Assembly: GCA_030156945.1 (NCBI GenBank)
Contig: JASGLT010000014.1
Span: 1-43,810, forward strand
Length of the DNA stretch: 43,810 nt
Direction: 5' to 3'
Source of the DNA: Thermococcaceae archaeon
Lineage (GTDB): Archaea > Methanobacteriota_B > Thermococci > Thermococcales > Thermococcaceae
The number at the start of each line of letters is the position of its first letter. The first letter of the stretch is position 1. Positions 33,318-42,425 of the stretch are shown here, piece by piece. Below the pieces are notes generated by a model, which worked only from the letters and a program-made list of their open reading frames with translations, searched no databases and was not told where the DNA came from. Position numbers and translations under genes: made by a program.

Positions 33318-33798
33318 ATACGAACCTCTGAACAGAAGGGAGAGAATTCTGAAGCTGTTTAGGGAGGCACTCGAAGCAGAGAACAGAAGAGATCTCGACG
33401 AGGCCAAGAAAAAGCTCGATGAAGTGCTTCACGAGAGCATGGAATACGAGCCGGACCTCTACTTCGAGGCCTGCTTCAGGCTGGCGGACATATTCATACA
33501 GGAGGAGAACTACAGGGGAGCTGTCAAAATGGCCCTCAGGGGAATGAGCTATGCTCCAAGGGAGGAGCAATACGCCCTCGCCATCAAGAGGCTCGGGGAC
33601 ATACTGGCAATAATCAAGGACCGTGGGGCCCTGGACCAGCTCGCAACGGGCATGGAAAACGCTCTGGTGGCTTTTAAGGACGACGAAAACATTTACTCGC
33701 TTGTGGAGGCCATAATAAGGGCCGCAAGGGGAGAAAAAGTCGACACTGAAAAACTGCCGCCCGAGTTCAGGGAAATCCTGTATGTGCTCACAGGATAG
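33307..33798 (+). CDS. Small TPR-like protein coupled to rio2
   Basis: 163-residue, all-helical, charged protein. Helix pairs such as REALEAENRRDLDEAKKKLDEVL and YFEACFRLADIFIQEENYRGAVKMALRGM resemble degenerate tetratricopeptide repeats (about 15-125). No catalytic motif or membrane segment is visible. ATG 33307 lies inside the end of rio2 behind AGGGGTGAGGGGA, so the two are translationally coupled. I do not recognise a named family. The linkage suggests a role with RIO2 in ribosome biogenesis, by inference only. Its stop overlaps the convergent radical SAM gene by 11 bases. Confidence 0.75.
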   Translation: MTIRYEPLNRRERILKLFREALEAENRRDLDEAKKKLDEVLHESMEYEPDLYFEACFRLADIFIQEENYRGAVKMALRGMSYAPREEQYALAIKRLGDILAIIKDRGALDQLATGMENALVAFKDDENIYSLVEAIIRAARGEKVDTEKLPPEFREILYVLTG

Positions 33799-34741
33799 TT
33801 TTGAGTATCCTAATTACGTACTCTCTTTCGGGAATTTTGGGGAAGTTGTAGGGCTCTTTTCTTGGCCTCTCGTTGTAGTATGGCCTGTTGCACCCGGGGC
33901 AACCATGAGTCATGAAAACAGTTGGCGGTAAAACATCAGCAAGCTCCTCCATATCCATACCGAAGCCATAAAGGTTACCATGGTCATCAAACTCAAAGTC
34001 TTCCTCACTCAAAATTCCCTTTTCAAGGAGATAGCGTGCCACCTGGATTCTCCTGTAGCGGGATAAGCTTGGGGGAGCCTGATTCTCCATTTTGGTTCCT
34101 TTTATAGGAGTAAAAGCGAACAGCGATATCTCAGCCCCCATTGAGTAAGCCCTGGACATCGTCTCCACAAGCTCCCCATCCGTCTCTCCAAGGCCCACTA
34201 TGAGGTGAACCAGCGCTTTTCGGGGCCCAAAAACGTCCAAAACTTCCTCGGTGAACTTCCACATATCTTCCCAGGAGTACAGGGAGTCCTTGACGGCCCC
34301 ATAAACCCTCTCACTCGCCGCATCGAGGCCAACGCCTATGTAATCCACTCCAAGAGACCTGAAGGCTTCCAGGGTTTCCCTCGATACAGGGGTTATGGAT
34401 ACAGAGACGGGGAGCTTCAAGGGCTCAAGATATGCAAGCAGTTCCAGGACATCCCCAACCATACCGGGATAGTCAATGGTCTGGAGGCAGATTCTTGAGA
34501 ACCCCCCCTTCGGTAGCGCTTCAAAAACCCTCTCAACCTCAAAGGCAGGCCAGGTGACGCGGGATAGCCTTTCAATGTCTGCCTTGCTTTCCCTTGCCTG
34601 GGCGCAGAAGGCGCAGTTATTCCTGCAGTGGCCGGTCCAGTACGTCATAAGGTAGGCGGTAGTGGGTCTCGCGAGGAGTTTCGCTCTAATTAGGCCCATC
34701 GCTATTGCGGTCCCGTAGGAGACCCTTACCATCTCAGGCAT
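33788..34741 (-). CDS. Radical SAM protein, biotin synthase-like; candidate archaeal lipoyl synthase (LipS) subunit
   Basis: 317-residue radical SAM enzyme. C39, C43 and C46 in CRNNCAFCAQ bind the SAM-cleaving [4Fe-4S] cluster. A second cysteine pair near the C-terminus (THGCPGCNRPYYNERP) suggests an auxiliary cluster. The fold pattern is BioB-like but biotin operon genes are absent. From memory, Thermococcus kodakarensis makes lipoyl groups with two BioB-like proteins, LipS1 and LipS2. One of them is encoded close to a plant-type asparaginase, as here, so LipS is my preferred identity. I chose ATG 34741, preceded by GGGGTGA. It overlaps the MFS gene by 8 bases. Confidence 0.8.
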   Translation of the reverse strand: MPEMVRVSYGTAIAMGLIRAKLLARPTTAYLMTYWTGHCRNNCAFCAQARESKADIERLSRVTWPAFEVERVFEALPKGGFSRICLQTIDYPGMVGDVLELLAYLEPLKLPVSVSITPVSRETLEAFRSLGVDYIGVGLDAASERVYGAVKDSLYSWEDMWKFTEEVLDVFGPRKALVHLIVGLGETDGELVETMSRAYSMGAEISLFAFTPIKGTKMENQAPPSLSRYRRIQVARYLLEKGILSEEDFEFDDHGNLYGFGMDMEELADVLPPTVFMTHGCPGCNRPYYNERPRKEPYNFPKIPEREYVIRILKTIL

Positions 34742-35909
34742 TGACTTCACCCCTTATCCTGGGCATCAGGACGCTTATAAGGGCCATCCCCGCCAGCAAA
34801 GGAAGGATGGGGAAAACTGCACGGTACCCCCTTAAGTCCGCCAGATATCCCAGCGTGACCTGCCCCCCAAGCATGCCGAGGTCGAAGAACATCGTGTATA
34901 TGCTCGACCCCATTGCGCGGATTTTTCCGGGGAGGGGGGCAAGGGCCATCATCTGCATGGCAGGAACGGCCAGACCAAAGCCTGCACCGATGAGAAGGGC
35001 GCTGACGTAAGAGTCAGGGGGAAGGATGCGGTAGTTTAGGAAGAGGTAGCCGGTTATGACGACAGCTATTCCTCCGAGGGAGACAGGGACCGGGCCTATT
35101 CTGTCGGCAGTTCTGCCTCCTACCAGCCTCGTTGCGAAGCTCGAGGCACCGACAACCATCATGTAGAGTCCGAAAGTCCTCTGCGGGAAGCCGAGGTGCT
35201 TATAGAGGGCCGGAAGGTATGTTGTTATCCCGGAGTAGGAAGCGGAGAAGAAGAGCAGGGCAATCGACGTGGAAACGAAGGAAACCCTGAGGAGAGCTTT
35301 ATATCCGGCTCTACTTTCAGAGGAAACTTCTTCATCCGTTATCCGTCCGATTTCCTTCCAAACGGGCACCACAAAGGCCGCACCCACTATGGAGAAGAGG
35401 GATACGAAGGAAAACGCCCCAACGAAACCGAGGTAGTCAGAGAGATACCCACCAAGGGCAGGGCCGATTATGTTGCCGAGGGAAAACATCATCCCACGCC
35501 ATCCGAGGGTCTCACCAACCCTACCAGCTGGAGCCAGGTCAACGGCTGTGGAGAGGCTTGATGGGAAGAATATCCCCATTGAAAAGCCGTGGAGTGCCCT
35601 TGAGAACGCAAAGAGTGGAAGGTTTGACGTATACGCGGAGGTGACGTAGAGGATGCCGCTGATAAGCGAGAGCAAGTTCCCCGCTATCATCATCTCAAGC
35701 CGGTAGCCTTTATCACCTATGAAACCACCGAGCGGCTTCGATATGAGGGAGATAAAGGAGGTGGCGCCGGCTATTAAGCCCACTATGAACGGACTTGCCC
35801 CAAGGGTTATGGCAAACGGGGGTACTATGGGGTTGGTTAGACTGATCCCGAGGAAGAAGAAAAATGTGGAGAGGTTCAGCAGCCATATGTTCCTAATGCC
35901 CTTCTCCAC
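34734..35909 (-). CDS. Major facilitator superfamily transporter
   Basis: 391-residue transporter with about twelve hydrophobic helices, of a drug or sugar efflux-like type. The loop after helix 2 reads GGFIGDKGYRLEMM, a motif A variant, and the second half has VGGRTADRIGPVPV. FSRALHGFSMGIFFPSSLSTAVDLAP is typical of the MFS_1 family. The start is GTG 35909, with GGTGTTTA just upstream, sharing one base with the asparaginase stop. It lies in one unit with the asparaginase and LipS-like genes. The substrate is unknown. Confidence 0.84.
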   Translation of the reverse strand: MEKGIRNIWLLNLSTFFFFLGISLTNPIVPPFAITLGASPFIVGLIAGATSFISLISKPLGGFIGDKGYRLEMMIAGNLLSLISGILYVTSAYTSNLPLFAFSRALHGFSMGIFFPSSLSTAVDLAPAGRVGETLGWRGMMFSLGNIIGPALGGYLSDYLGFVGAFSFVSLFSIVGAAFVVPVWKEIGRITDEEVSSESRAGYKALLRVSFVSTSIALLFFSASYSGITTYLPALYKHLGFPQRTFGLYMMVVGASSFATRLVGGRTADRIGPVPVSLGGIAVVITGYLFLNYRILPPDSYVSALLIGAGFGLAVPAMQMMALAPLPGKIRAMGSSIYTMFFDLGMLGGQVTLGYLADLRGYRAVFPILPLLAGMALISVLMPRIRGEVNA

Positions 35910-36829
35910 TAAACACCAGCCTCCGGCTCCTCCATTCCGTCCTTCATGAATGCATAGCTCATGTGCTTGGTGTTCTTTGCAAATCCGACGTTGCCTTTAG
36001 CATCCACCATGATGATGCCCATTGTGTCGACGCCGAAGTATTTCGTTGCGAGACTTATCGCGGCTTCACTGGCAGCCTGGGCGTCCATGCCAAGTCCCAC
36101 AAAGTCGGTTGCCGTTTTAGCAAGGGCAAGCTTTATCGCGACCTCACCAAGGCCGGTGCATGAAGCTCCGGCAACTTCGTTTGCGTACGTTCCCCCGCCG
36201 ATTATTGGAGTGTCTCCAACCCTGCCGAACATCTTGAGGAAAACTCCACCAGTGGAAGTTCCGGCAACGACCTCTTCGCCGTCAAAGGCAACAGCACCGA
36301 CCGTGCTTCTCAGGACTTCCGGATACTCCTTGATGAGCTCGTTGAGCTTCTTCCAGTGCCAGGTTTCACCCTTCTCTATGAGCTTCTTCCTCAGCTCACC
36401 CCACTGCTTGAGCCTCTCCTCGGTTATCGGGTCGTACTCTCCGAAGCCGAGCAGTCTGGCGAACTTTACGGCCCCCTCACCGATGAGGAGAACGTGGTCG
36501 GTTTTTTCCATGACCTTTCTTGCAACGCTTATCGGGTTCTTGACGCCCCATATTCCAGCGACTGCACCAGCGTCAAGCGTTTTGCCACGCATTATGGCGG
36601 CGTCCATCTCGACCTTTCCGTCGAGGGTGAGAACGCTTCCGGTTCCGGCATTGAAAAGCGGGTTATCCTCAAGGGCTTTGACGGCTTCCTCAACTGCATC
36701 CAATGCGGAACCCCTCTTTAACTCTCTCCAGCCTGCCAAAACAGCCTCCCTAACCCCGGCTATTACCTTTGGTATTCTCTCCTCGTTTCTAAACGTGCCG
36801 GCTCCACCGTGAACGATTATCGAAACCAT
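35909..36829 (-). CDS. Plant-type L-asparaginase / isoaspartyl peptidase (Ntn hydrolase)
   Basis: 306-residue precursor that cleaves itself to expose a catalytic threonine and hydrolyses L-asparagine or isoaspartyl dipeptides. The N-terminus IIVHGGAGTF and NPLFNAGTGSVLTLDGKVEMDAAIM are diagnostic. The predicted nucleophile is T176 in RSTVGAVAFDG, and the later GTSTGGVFLKMFGRVGDTPIIGGGTYA forms the substrate pocket. I chose ATG 36829 (MVSIIVHGGAG), behind GGTGGTCC. Its length matches the Thermococcus kodakarensis enzyme I remember. A gap of 68 bases separates it from the PhoU-type gene. Confidence 0.93.
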   Translation of the reverse strand: MVSIIVHGGAGTFRNEERIPKVIAGVREAVLAGWRELKRGSALDAVEEAVKALEDNPLFNAGTGSVLTLDGKVEMDAAIMRGKTLDAGAVAGIWGVKNPISVARKVMEKTDHVLLIGEGAVKFARLLGFGEYDPITEERLKQWGELRKKLIEKGETWHWKKLNELIKEYPEVLRSTVGAVAFDGEEVVAGTSTGGVFLKMFGRVGDTPIIGGGTYANEVAGASCTGLGEVAIKLALAKTATDFVGLGMDAQAASEAAISLATKYFGVDTMGIIMVDAKGNVGFAKNTKHMSYAFMKDGMEEPEAGV

Positions 36830-36897
36830 AAGGACCACCGTAGAAAGAGAGTTCGAAAGGTTAAAAGGGTTATGGAAACGAAAGATATGCCCCTTCA

Positions 36898-37812
36898 TCA
36901 GCTGAGGGCCATGTTTATTATCGCCTCACCTATGTTTTCGAGGTACTCCAGCATTCTGCGGTAGCTCTCGAAGGCTATTGAACGCCTGTAGTCAATCGAT
37001 TTTATCTCCTCCTTGAGCTCAAGCATGAGCCTGTCTATCCGGGCGAGGTTGCGCTCCTGAATCTGGGCAAACATTGAATCGAACTTCTCTTTGTATCCCG
37101 AGATATCCACCCGGTCTGGATTCTCGGCTATGCGGATTATGTGATCGCCTATGCGCTCCACGTTGCGTACTATGAAGAGGGTGCCTATTATGTCGAAGTT
37201 CCTCCTTATTACGCCGCTCTCCTCTGTTATGCTCTTCTTTGTTAGGAGCCTGCTTATCGTCCTCAGAACCAGGAAGTAAAACCTGTCAAGCTCGTTCTCC
37301 AGGTCGTGAATGTCCCTGAGAATCTCTTCAGCGGACCCGTCACTGATTAAGAGATCGAGGTCTTCAAGCATGGAAATTACAAGGGAGCGCATCCTGTTTA
37401 GGAGCTCCGCGAGGTTAACCTCTTCCTCGTCAAGGAGGCTCTTGGCAAGTATCCTGTGGGGTTCGTCGAGGATTATCTCGACGCCTGGGAGGCTCTGGAG
37501 GATCTTCCTGATCTTGACCTTATACAGGGGCGCTTCCTCACGAAAGAGTATCTCAAGGGCGTCGTAGCCTTGAATGTAGGCCGAAATCACGAGACGTACG
37601 GCCATGTCTGAGGAGTACTCAGTGGATATCTCCAGCACCTTCTTCTCCGAAACTTCCTTCGGCTCTCCGGGAAAAACTGTAATGGTGCCATCGGGATTAA
37701 CTGCTATGGGTACTGAGTCGCCCTGTTTAAGTCCATGTTTTTTAACCCAGGATTTGGGGAGAGAAATTATGTAGGAGCTCCTCCCGGTAAATTGGATTTT
37801 CCTAAACTCCAT
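36898..37812 (-). CDS. PhoU-type regulator with N-terminal AbrB-like DNA-binding domain
   Basis: 304-residue protein. Residues 1-50 form a SpoVT/AbrB swapped-hairpin domain (RKIQFTGRSSYIISLPKSWVKKHGLKQGDSV). Two PhoU-type helical bundles follow (about 110-200 and 205-304, with NVERIGDHIIRIAENP as the PhoU signature). This architecture is common in archaea and is usually taken as a phosphate-uptake regulator that can bind DNA directly. ATG 37812 follows GGGTGATTGGGT. TATA-like elements lie at about 37857-37868 and 37828-37836. No phosphate transporter is in the window. Confidence 0.88.
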   Translation of the reverse strand: MEFRKIQFTGRSSYIISLPKSWVKKHGLKQGDSVPIAVNPDGTITVFPGEPKEVSEKKVLEISTEYSSDMAVRLVISAYIQGYDALEILFREEAPLYKVKIRKILQSLPGVEIILDEPHRILAKSLLDEEEVNLAELLNRMRSLVISMLEDLDLLISDGSAEEILRDIHDLENELDRFYFLVLRTISRLLTKKSITEESGVIRRNFDIIGTLFIVRNVERIGDHIIRIAENPDRVDISGYKEKFDSMFAQIQERNLARIDRLMLELKEEIKSIDYRRSIAFESYRRMLEYLENIGEAIINMALS

Positions 37813-37891
37813 ACCCAATCACCCAATCTATATAGCAACTGTGAAAAGGGTGAGGAAGATATAAACTTTGCGTTAAAATAAAGAGAAAAGC

Positions 37892-38476
37892 TCACTCCCT
37901 CGAAAGCTCGATTCCCCTTTCCAGGGCCCTGAAGTTCATCTCCCAGAGCTTCTCCCTTAGAGTAAGCTTGATGCCCTCAAGGATGCTCTCCTTCCTGAGC
38001 GGAATCAGTCCCTTCCCATAAGCGTACCCCAGCATAAGGACTCCGAGGGTTCTCGGGTTTATTTTGTCAGCCTCCTTCTGGAAATCGAGCATATCCACCG
38101 GGCAGATCCGGCCTATCGCCTCTCTTATCTCGTCGAGCTCAGGATAGCGCTCCTTGCCGACGAGGGTCGTGGCGGTGTGTATTGGATAGGCGTTGATTAC
38201 CGCGTGGCTCTTCTTCCCGAGGAAGCGGGCGTTCCTCAAGGCCTCAGCTGGCTCGAGGGCAAGCATCAGATCCGCTTCTCCCTCCTCAATGAGTGGGGAA
38301 TACACTTCCTCGCCGAAGCGGAGGTAGCTCAGAACGCTCCCATAGCGCTGGCTCATCCCAAGGGTCTCGCCGATTCTGACGTTGTAACCTTCTACCATTG
38401 CGGCGTTCCCGACTATCCTGGAGAGGGTCAAACCGCCCTGGCCGCCGACACCGGTTATGATGAGGTTGAACTCCAT
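37892..38476 (-). CDS. Indolepyruvate ferredoxin oxidoreductase, beta-type subunit (orphan)
   Basis: 194-residue protein of the IorB / 2-oxoacid ferredoxin oxidoreductase gamma-domain family. The family start NLIITGVGGQGGLTLSRIVGNAA is clear, and the NVRIGETLGMSQRYGSVLSYLRFG segment is typical of IorB. IorB normally pairs with IorA, which carries thiamine diphosphate and Fe-S clusters, to oxidise aromatic 2-oxo acids. No iorA is nearby. ATG 38476 follows GGTGGTGG. A TATA-like box GTTTTTATGTTT near 38505-38517 suggests its own promoter. It may be a paralogue working with an IorA encoded elsewhere. Confidence 0.83.
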   Translation of the reverse strand: MEFNLIITGVGGQGGLTLSRIVGNAAMVEGYNVRIGETLGMSQRYGSVLSYLRFGEEVYSPLIEEGEADLMLALEPAEALRNARFLGKKSHAVINAYPIHTATTLVGKERYPELDEIREAIGRICPVDMLDFQKEADKINPRTLGVLMLGYAYGKGLIPLRKESILEGIKLTLREKLWEMNFRALERGIELSRE

Positions 38477-38612
38477 TTCCACCACCGGAAAAAGTTTGGG
38501 AAGAAACATAAAAACCTAAGCTCAAAAAGGTTCGGTCAAACTATCAGTTTCTCGAATATTCTGAGCCTTTCCCTCTCCTTCAGCTTAACCCAGTCAAAGA
38601 TCGAACCGGAGC

Positions 38613-40193
38613 TCAGCCCTCAAGCCTGAGCCTTCTTACCACGAAATTCTTATCCAGTGAAGCCAGGAACGGTGCCAGCCTCGGACCGCGGTCCTTGCCG
38701 ATGAAGACGTTATAGAGGGCTTTGAACCACTCCCTGCTCGGAATACCACGCTTCTTTGCTGCGTCGAAGATAACGTTGTTCAGCTCATCGACGCTGAACC
38801 TCTCGTGCTTCTCGAGCCACTCTGCAACCTCGAGCATAGCTTCCCTAATCTCGGGCCTGAGCTCGATCTCGGGCGGCCTTTCGAGAAGCGAGAACTTAAC
38901 GTCATCGGACGCGTACTTCTCGACCCAGTTCTTAGCTAAGCGTATGCGGAGCTTTATCCTCTCAATGTCTCCCTTTGTAAGGTTCTCCGGGACGTGACCC
39001 TGCTCCTGGAGAATCCTTATTATTCCGTTCTCGTCGAGGTGGGGCATCTGTACGAGCGTCACCAGGAAGCGGAAGGGTGCCTGCGCGACCAGCCTCTCCG
39101 GGAGCTTCGGCATTGAAAGTTCGTAGGTCCTTTTCAGCTCCTCTTCTTCCTCCGGATTCTTTGCATGCTCAAGGCCGAAGTAGATGCGCTCGACATTGTC
39201 AAACTCATCGTAGAGGTTGAGCAGGCCGAGGCCGAGGTCTATCCTCAGCTCCTTGTTCGGACGGGCTTTGGCGTAGATGAAGCGGATTATTCCAGGTTCG
39301 AGAACTTCGTAGAGGTCGGAAAGTAAAATCACGTTACCCTTGCTTCCACTCATCTTGCCCTTCTGGCCCTTTATGCCGACGAACTCGTACATGAGTGTCA
39401 TCGGTGCCTTCCAGCCAAAGACCTTCTCCACTATCTCCTTTCCAGTGTCGTAGGAGCTTCCCGCGGCCAGGTGATCCTTACCAGCGGGCTCGAAGTCGAC
39501 CTTGAAGTGGGCCCACCTCATTGGCCAGTCAACGCGCCAGCGGAGCTTGACGTTGCCCTCCCTGATATCAGTCTCGCCTTCGGCGCCGCAGTGGGGGCAT
39601 CTGTAGGTCACCTTCCACTCACCGTCCCAAGATATGAACTCGGCCTCCCTCCTGCAGTGGGGGCAGTAGACCATTACCGGCTGCCAGGAGTCTTCGAGCG
39701 GCGGCTGCTTTGCAATCTCTCTGTATTTGTCGAGGATGGCCTTTATCTCATCCCTCTTCTCAAGGGCGAGCCTTATCTCCTCAGCGTATTCACCGCTCTT
39801 GTACAGCTCGCTCGCGTGGAGGAAGTCAACCTCAATGCCGAGCTTTGAAATCTCCTCCTCGAATAGGCTCATGAAGTGGTCCGCGTAGCTCTCATGGCAG
39901 CCCCAGGGATCTGGAACCTCGCGGACCGGCTTAGTGAGGTGCTCCTTCCACTCAGGCGGAACGTTCTTGGGAACCTTCCTGAAGCGGTCATAGTCGTCCC
40001 ACATGTGAATGTGCCTGACCTTCTTGCCCCTGTCCCTGAGGGCGTGTCCAACGATGTAAGCGGTAAAGAACTCGCGGAAGTTGCCTATGTGAACGTAACC
40101 GCTCGGGGTTATTCCGCTCTCTACCACGTACTCCTCCTTGTCGCCCCTTTCCCTGATGATCTTCTCGGCCATGTAGTCAGCCCAGTGAACCAT
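38613..40193 (-). CDS. lysS: Lysyl-tRNA synthetase, class I
   Basis: 526-residue class I lysyl-tRNA synthetase, the archaeal type. The HIGH-type motif is VHIGN at 34-38 (within [14 protein letters not shown]), and the KMSKS-type motif is KMSGSKGN. Two CPHC pairs ([10 protein letters not shown] and CPHCGAEG) form a zinc finger around residue 170-210. The C-terminal helical domain binds the anticodon. I chose ATG 40193 ([13 protein letters not shown]), preceded by GGTGGTGAAA. It is transcribed toward the orphan iorB but with a gap holding a separate promoter. Confidence 0.96.
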   Translation of the reverse strand: MVHWADYMAEKIIRERGDKEEYVVESGITPSGYVHIGNFREFFTAYIVGHALRDRGKKVRHIHMWDDYDRFRKVPKNVPPEWKEHLTKPVREVPDPWGCHESYADHFMSLFEEEISKLGIEVDFLHASELYKSGEYAEEIRLALEKRDEIKAILDKYREIAKQPPLEDSWQPVMVYCPHCRREAEFISWDGEWKVTYRCPHCGAEGETDIREGNVKLRWRVDWPMRWAHFKVDFEPAGKDHLAAGSSYDTGKEIVEKVFGWKAPMTLMYEFVGIKGQKGKMSGSKGNVILLSDLYEVLEPGIIRFIYAKARPNKELRIDLGLGLLNLYDEFDNVERIYFGLEHAKNPEEEEELKRTYELSMPKLPERLVAQAPFRFLVTLVQMPHLDENGIIRILQEQGHVPENLTKGDIERIKLRIRLAKNWVEKYASDDVKFSLLERPPEIELRPEIREAMLEVAEWLEKHERFSVDELNNVIFDAAKKRGIPSREWFKALYNVFIGKDRGPRLAPFLASLDKNFVVRRLRLEG

Positions 40194-40325
40194 TTTCACC
40201 ACCGCGCTTAGCTCGTGGAATGCCCTTTTAAGGTTACGGCCGGTTCAAAACTACGTTATCAAGGGCAAAAGTTATAAAGCTTAATGGTAAAAACAAGACG
40301 ACAGAAAAATAAAACGGTGGTCGAA

Positions 40326-41198
40326 GTGGAAGTTGAACTTCTAAGGAGCCAAGTTTTCTTTCCGGCGTCGCTGGAGATACAGGAAGAGCTGTTGAAGGCA
40401 GGCTTCAAGGTGCCGTACGATAAAGAGAGCGGAAGAAAAACGCCCGTTCCAGTTGTCGTAAGCTCAAGTGAGCCACGGAAAATTAGGGAATCAAGGCTGC
40501 TGAAGGCCAGAGAGTACGAGAGCGATGGAAAGTTCGCCCTCCTCCCAGAAGAGCGGGCTGTGCTCGAACTCGATGTAACTGAGAAGGGCTTTCTCGTGCT
40601 GAAGCCGAAGCCCATGGAATACCACCTTGAGGAGATGGGCTTTATTTCCGTGCCACCGCGGCTCTGGGGAACGTGGGCGAGCTTTTCGCTCCCGTTTTCG
40701 GTGTACGAGGACATAGTTGAAGAGTTCAGCGCCTTCAAAGACGAAGAGGCCAAGGGAATTCAGCTGGCTTCAAAAGGCTCTGGGAGCAGAATAGAGGTCT
40801 ATGCCTACAAGGGGAGAAGCAGAAAAGACCTCGGGATACCAGTTTTAGGTTACGCCCTCGGACTTCATGGATTAACCCTAGCGGATGAGTACCTACGAAA
40901 GAAAGCTGTAGAGAACGAGGTTCCAGAAGAGAGGCTGCGCTATCTAAAGCTTGGACTGAAGAAGAGGAAGGAAACTAAAGCGGGCCTGAAGGTCGGAATG
41001 GTGTGGGAAAATGGAAAGCCAAGCGAGATAACGCTGAAGCTAACGACCACGGAGCCCAGGATAAGAATCCAGGGCCTTTATGGAGAACTGATTGGGAAGT
41101 CGAGGGGAGAGCTGACGAGAACTGGGGAGTGGTACGTTGTTGTGCACGCTGGAGACTTCATAAACGCCCTTGAGGCAGTGCACAGGGCCTTCGGATAA
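40326..41198 (+). CDS. Conserved hypothetical protein
   Basis: About 290 residues, soluble, with no family I recognise. Visible features are an N-terminal segment VEVELLRSQVFFPASLEIQEELLKAGF, a central GFISVPPRLWGTWASFSLPFSVY, and a C-terminal strand-rich part ending VVVHAGDFINALEAVHRAFG. I favour GTG 40326, because GGTGGT lies just upstream and the TATA-like AGTTATAAAGC at about 40269-40279 would place the transcript start near 40300. ATG 40284 (14 more residues, Lys/Arg-rich) is then too close to the promoter. It is divergent from lysS and codirectional with the lipid-kinase-like gene 47 bases on. Confidence 0.65.
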   Translation: MEVELLRSQVFFPASLEIQEELLKAGFKVPYDKESGRKTPVPVVVSSSEPRKIRESRLLKAREYESDGKFALLPEERAVLELDVTEKGFLVLKPKPMEYHLEEMGFISVPPRLWGTWASFSLPFSVYEDIVEEFSAFKDEEAKGIQLASKGSGSRIEVYAYKGRSRKDLGIPVLGYALGLHGLTLADEYLRKKAVENEVPEERLRYLKLGLKKRKETKAGLKVGMVWENGKPSEITLKLTTTEPRIRIQGLYGELIGKSRGELTRTGEWYVVVHAGDFINALEAVHRAFG

Positions 41199-41245
41199 AC
41201 AAAAGCATTTTTAACTCCTGCACCCTTTAATTTTCGGTGGAATTC

Positions 41246-41854
41246 ATGCTTGAGACTGCCTTGGGGGTTGCAATCGGGGCATCCTGCATAATAATCACGA
41301 TAGCCCTAACAAAGAAACTCGGACCCGAGTGGGCATGGATAAACAGGAAGCTCATACACCTCAGCATAGTGCCAGCGGCCCTGCTGTTCTATTATGGAGT
41401 CATTCCTCGGGAGATTTTCAGCCCTGCCGCGGCCCTCTTTGGGGTTGTCCAGCTGCTCACCCACCTGAAGCACGAAGAGCTGAGCTGGTACCAGATAAAT
41501 CACAACTACGGCGAGGTGTTCTTCGCGTTTTCAGCGTCGGCTGTGACATTTCTGTTCTCCCGGGAGTACGCCACTGCACTGCTGCTTGTCATGGCCATCA
41601 GCGACGGAGTTACTGGGATAATCAGGCACCACTACTTCAGGCGGAACGGCTTCAACGTGAAACTCAAGAAGCACTGGACAGGGAGCTTAGGCTACCTAAT
41701 AACGGCCGCTATAATCGCAATGGTATTCCTAAACGGGAGCATGATAGGAAAAATAGGGTGGGCGTTCGTACTTATGCTCGCCGAGTATCAGCCGTGGGTG
41801 GACGATAACCTCGCAGTTCCTTTAGTCGGGTCGCTCTTGTACTTCCTCTACTGA
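41246..41854 (+). CDS. Dolichol kinase / CTP-dependent lipid kinase-like membrane protein (SEC59/VTE5-type)
   Basis: 202-residue membrane protein with about six hydrophobic helices. The order INRKLIHLSIVPAALLF, then AISDGVTGIIRHHYFRR, then KLKKHWTGSLGYLITA follows the conserved elements of the SEC59 dolichol kinase / DGK1 / phytol kinase group, which phosphorylate isoprenoid alcohols or lipids using CTP. Possible roles include recycling polyprenols for glycosylation or making archaeal phospholipids. ATG 41246 follows CGGTGGA. A TATA-like GCATTTTTAAC is at 41206-41216. Its end overlaps the DUF366 gene by 7 bases on the other strand. Confidence 0.75.
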   Translation: MLETALGVAIGASCIIITIALTKKLGPEWAWINRKLIHLSIVPAALLFYYGVIPREIFSPAAALFGVVQLLTHLKHEELSWYQINHNYGEVFFAFSASAVTFLFSREYATALLLVMAISDGVTGIIRHHYFRRNGFNVKLKKHWTGSLGYLITAAIIAMVFLNGSMIGKIGWAFVLMLAEYQPWVDDNLAVPLVGSLLYFLY

Positions 41855-42420
41855 GCCCACCTTACCTTGAGGCTGTCCCTCTTTACTTTGTTGAACTCCT
41901 CAACGAGGGCCCTACCAGTCTTCTCCATGAATTCATCAACGTCAATAATGCCTATCTCCTTCAGGCCTATCGCATCAACGCCCTCAGGAATTCCCCTGAC
42001 CTCGACGTTTACCCCGATGTGAATCTTCACGCTGACGGGAGAAACAGTTGCTATCGAGATGCTGAGCTTCTTTCCGTTCACGTAGATGTCGTCGCCCTTC
42101 CTTTGAGTCTTTATTCCGTACTCACCCAGAACCTCGCACAGCCTTGCTATGAAGAGCTTCTGGAGCGTCGAGGCAAAGAGTGTGTTCACGAGCTCAAAGA
42201 CCTCGATTATATAGTGAACCATGTCGTCGCTCTTTATCTCCTTGCTCCCCCGAAGATCTTCGATGTCTATCATCTCCTCAACCTTGACGTCGCATTTCCC
42301 GCGGAAGATCACCATCGAGTTGCCGAGGATTCCAAAGTTTCTGTAGGTCCAGTGACTCTGAATTGCCGAACCATCGTAGTCTATCCGTCTGTCCTTAACG
42401 ATCAGCAGTTCCACTTCCAT
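41848..42420 (-). CDS. DUF366 family protein
   Basis: 190-residue archaeal protein of the DUF366 family. It has an N-terminal RIDYDGSAIQSHWTYRNFGILGNSMVIFRGKCDV segment, and the C-terminal part carries GVNVEVRGIPEGVDAIGL. The family is loosely related in fold to biotin/lipoate ligases, but its function is unknown. ATG 42420 overlaps the GGGTGAT ribosome-binding sequence, so GTG 42414 is a reasonable alternative start. It begins 5 bases after the MDP-1-like gene stop, so the two are cotranscribed. Confidence 0.78.
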   Translation of the reverse strand: MEVELLIVKDRRIDYDGSAIQSHWTYRNFGILGNSMVIFRGKCDVKVEEMIDIEDLRGSKEIKSDDMVHYIIEVFELVNTLFASTLQKLFIARLCEVLGEYGIKTQRKGDDIYVNGKKLSISIATVSPVSVKIHIGVNVEVRGIPEGVDAIGLKEIGIIDVDEFMEKTGRALVEEFNKVKRDSLKVRWAQ

Positions 42421-42425
42421 CACCC

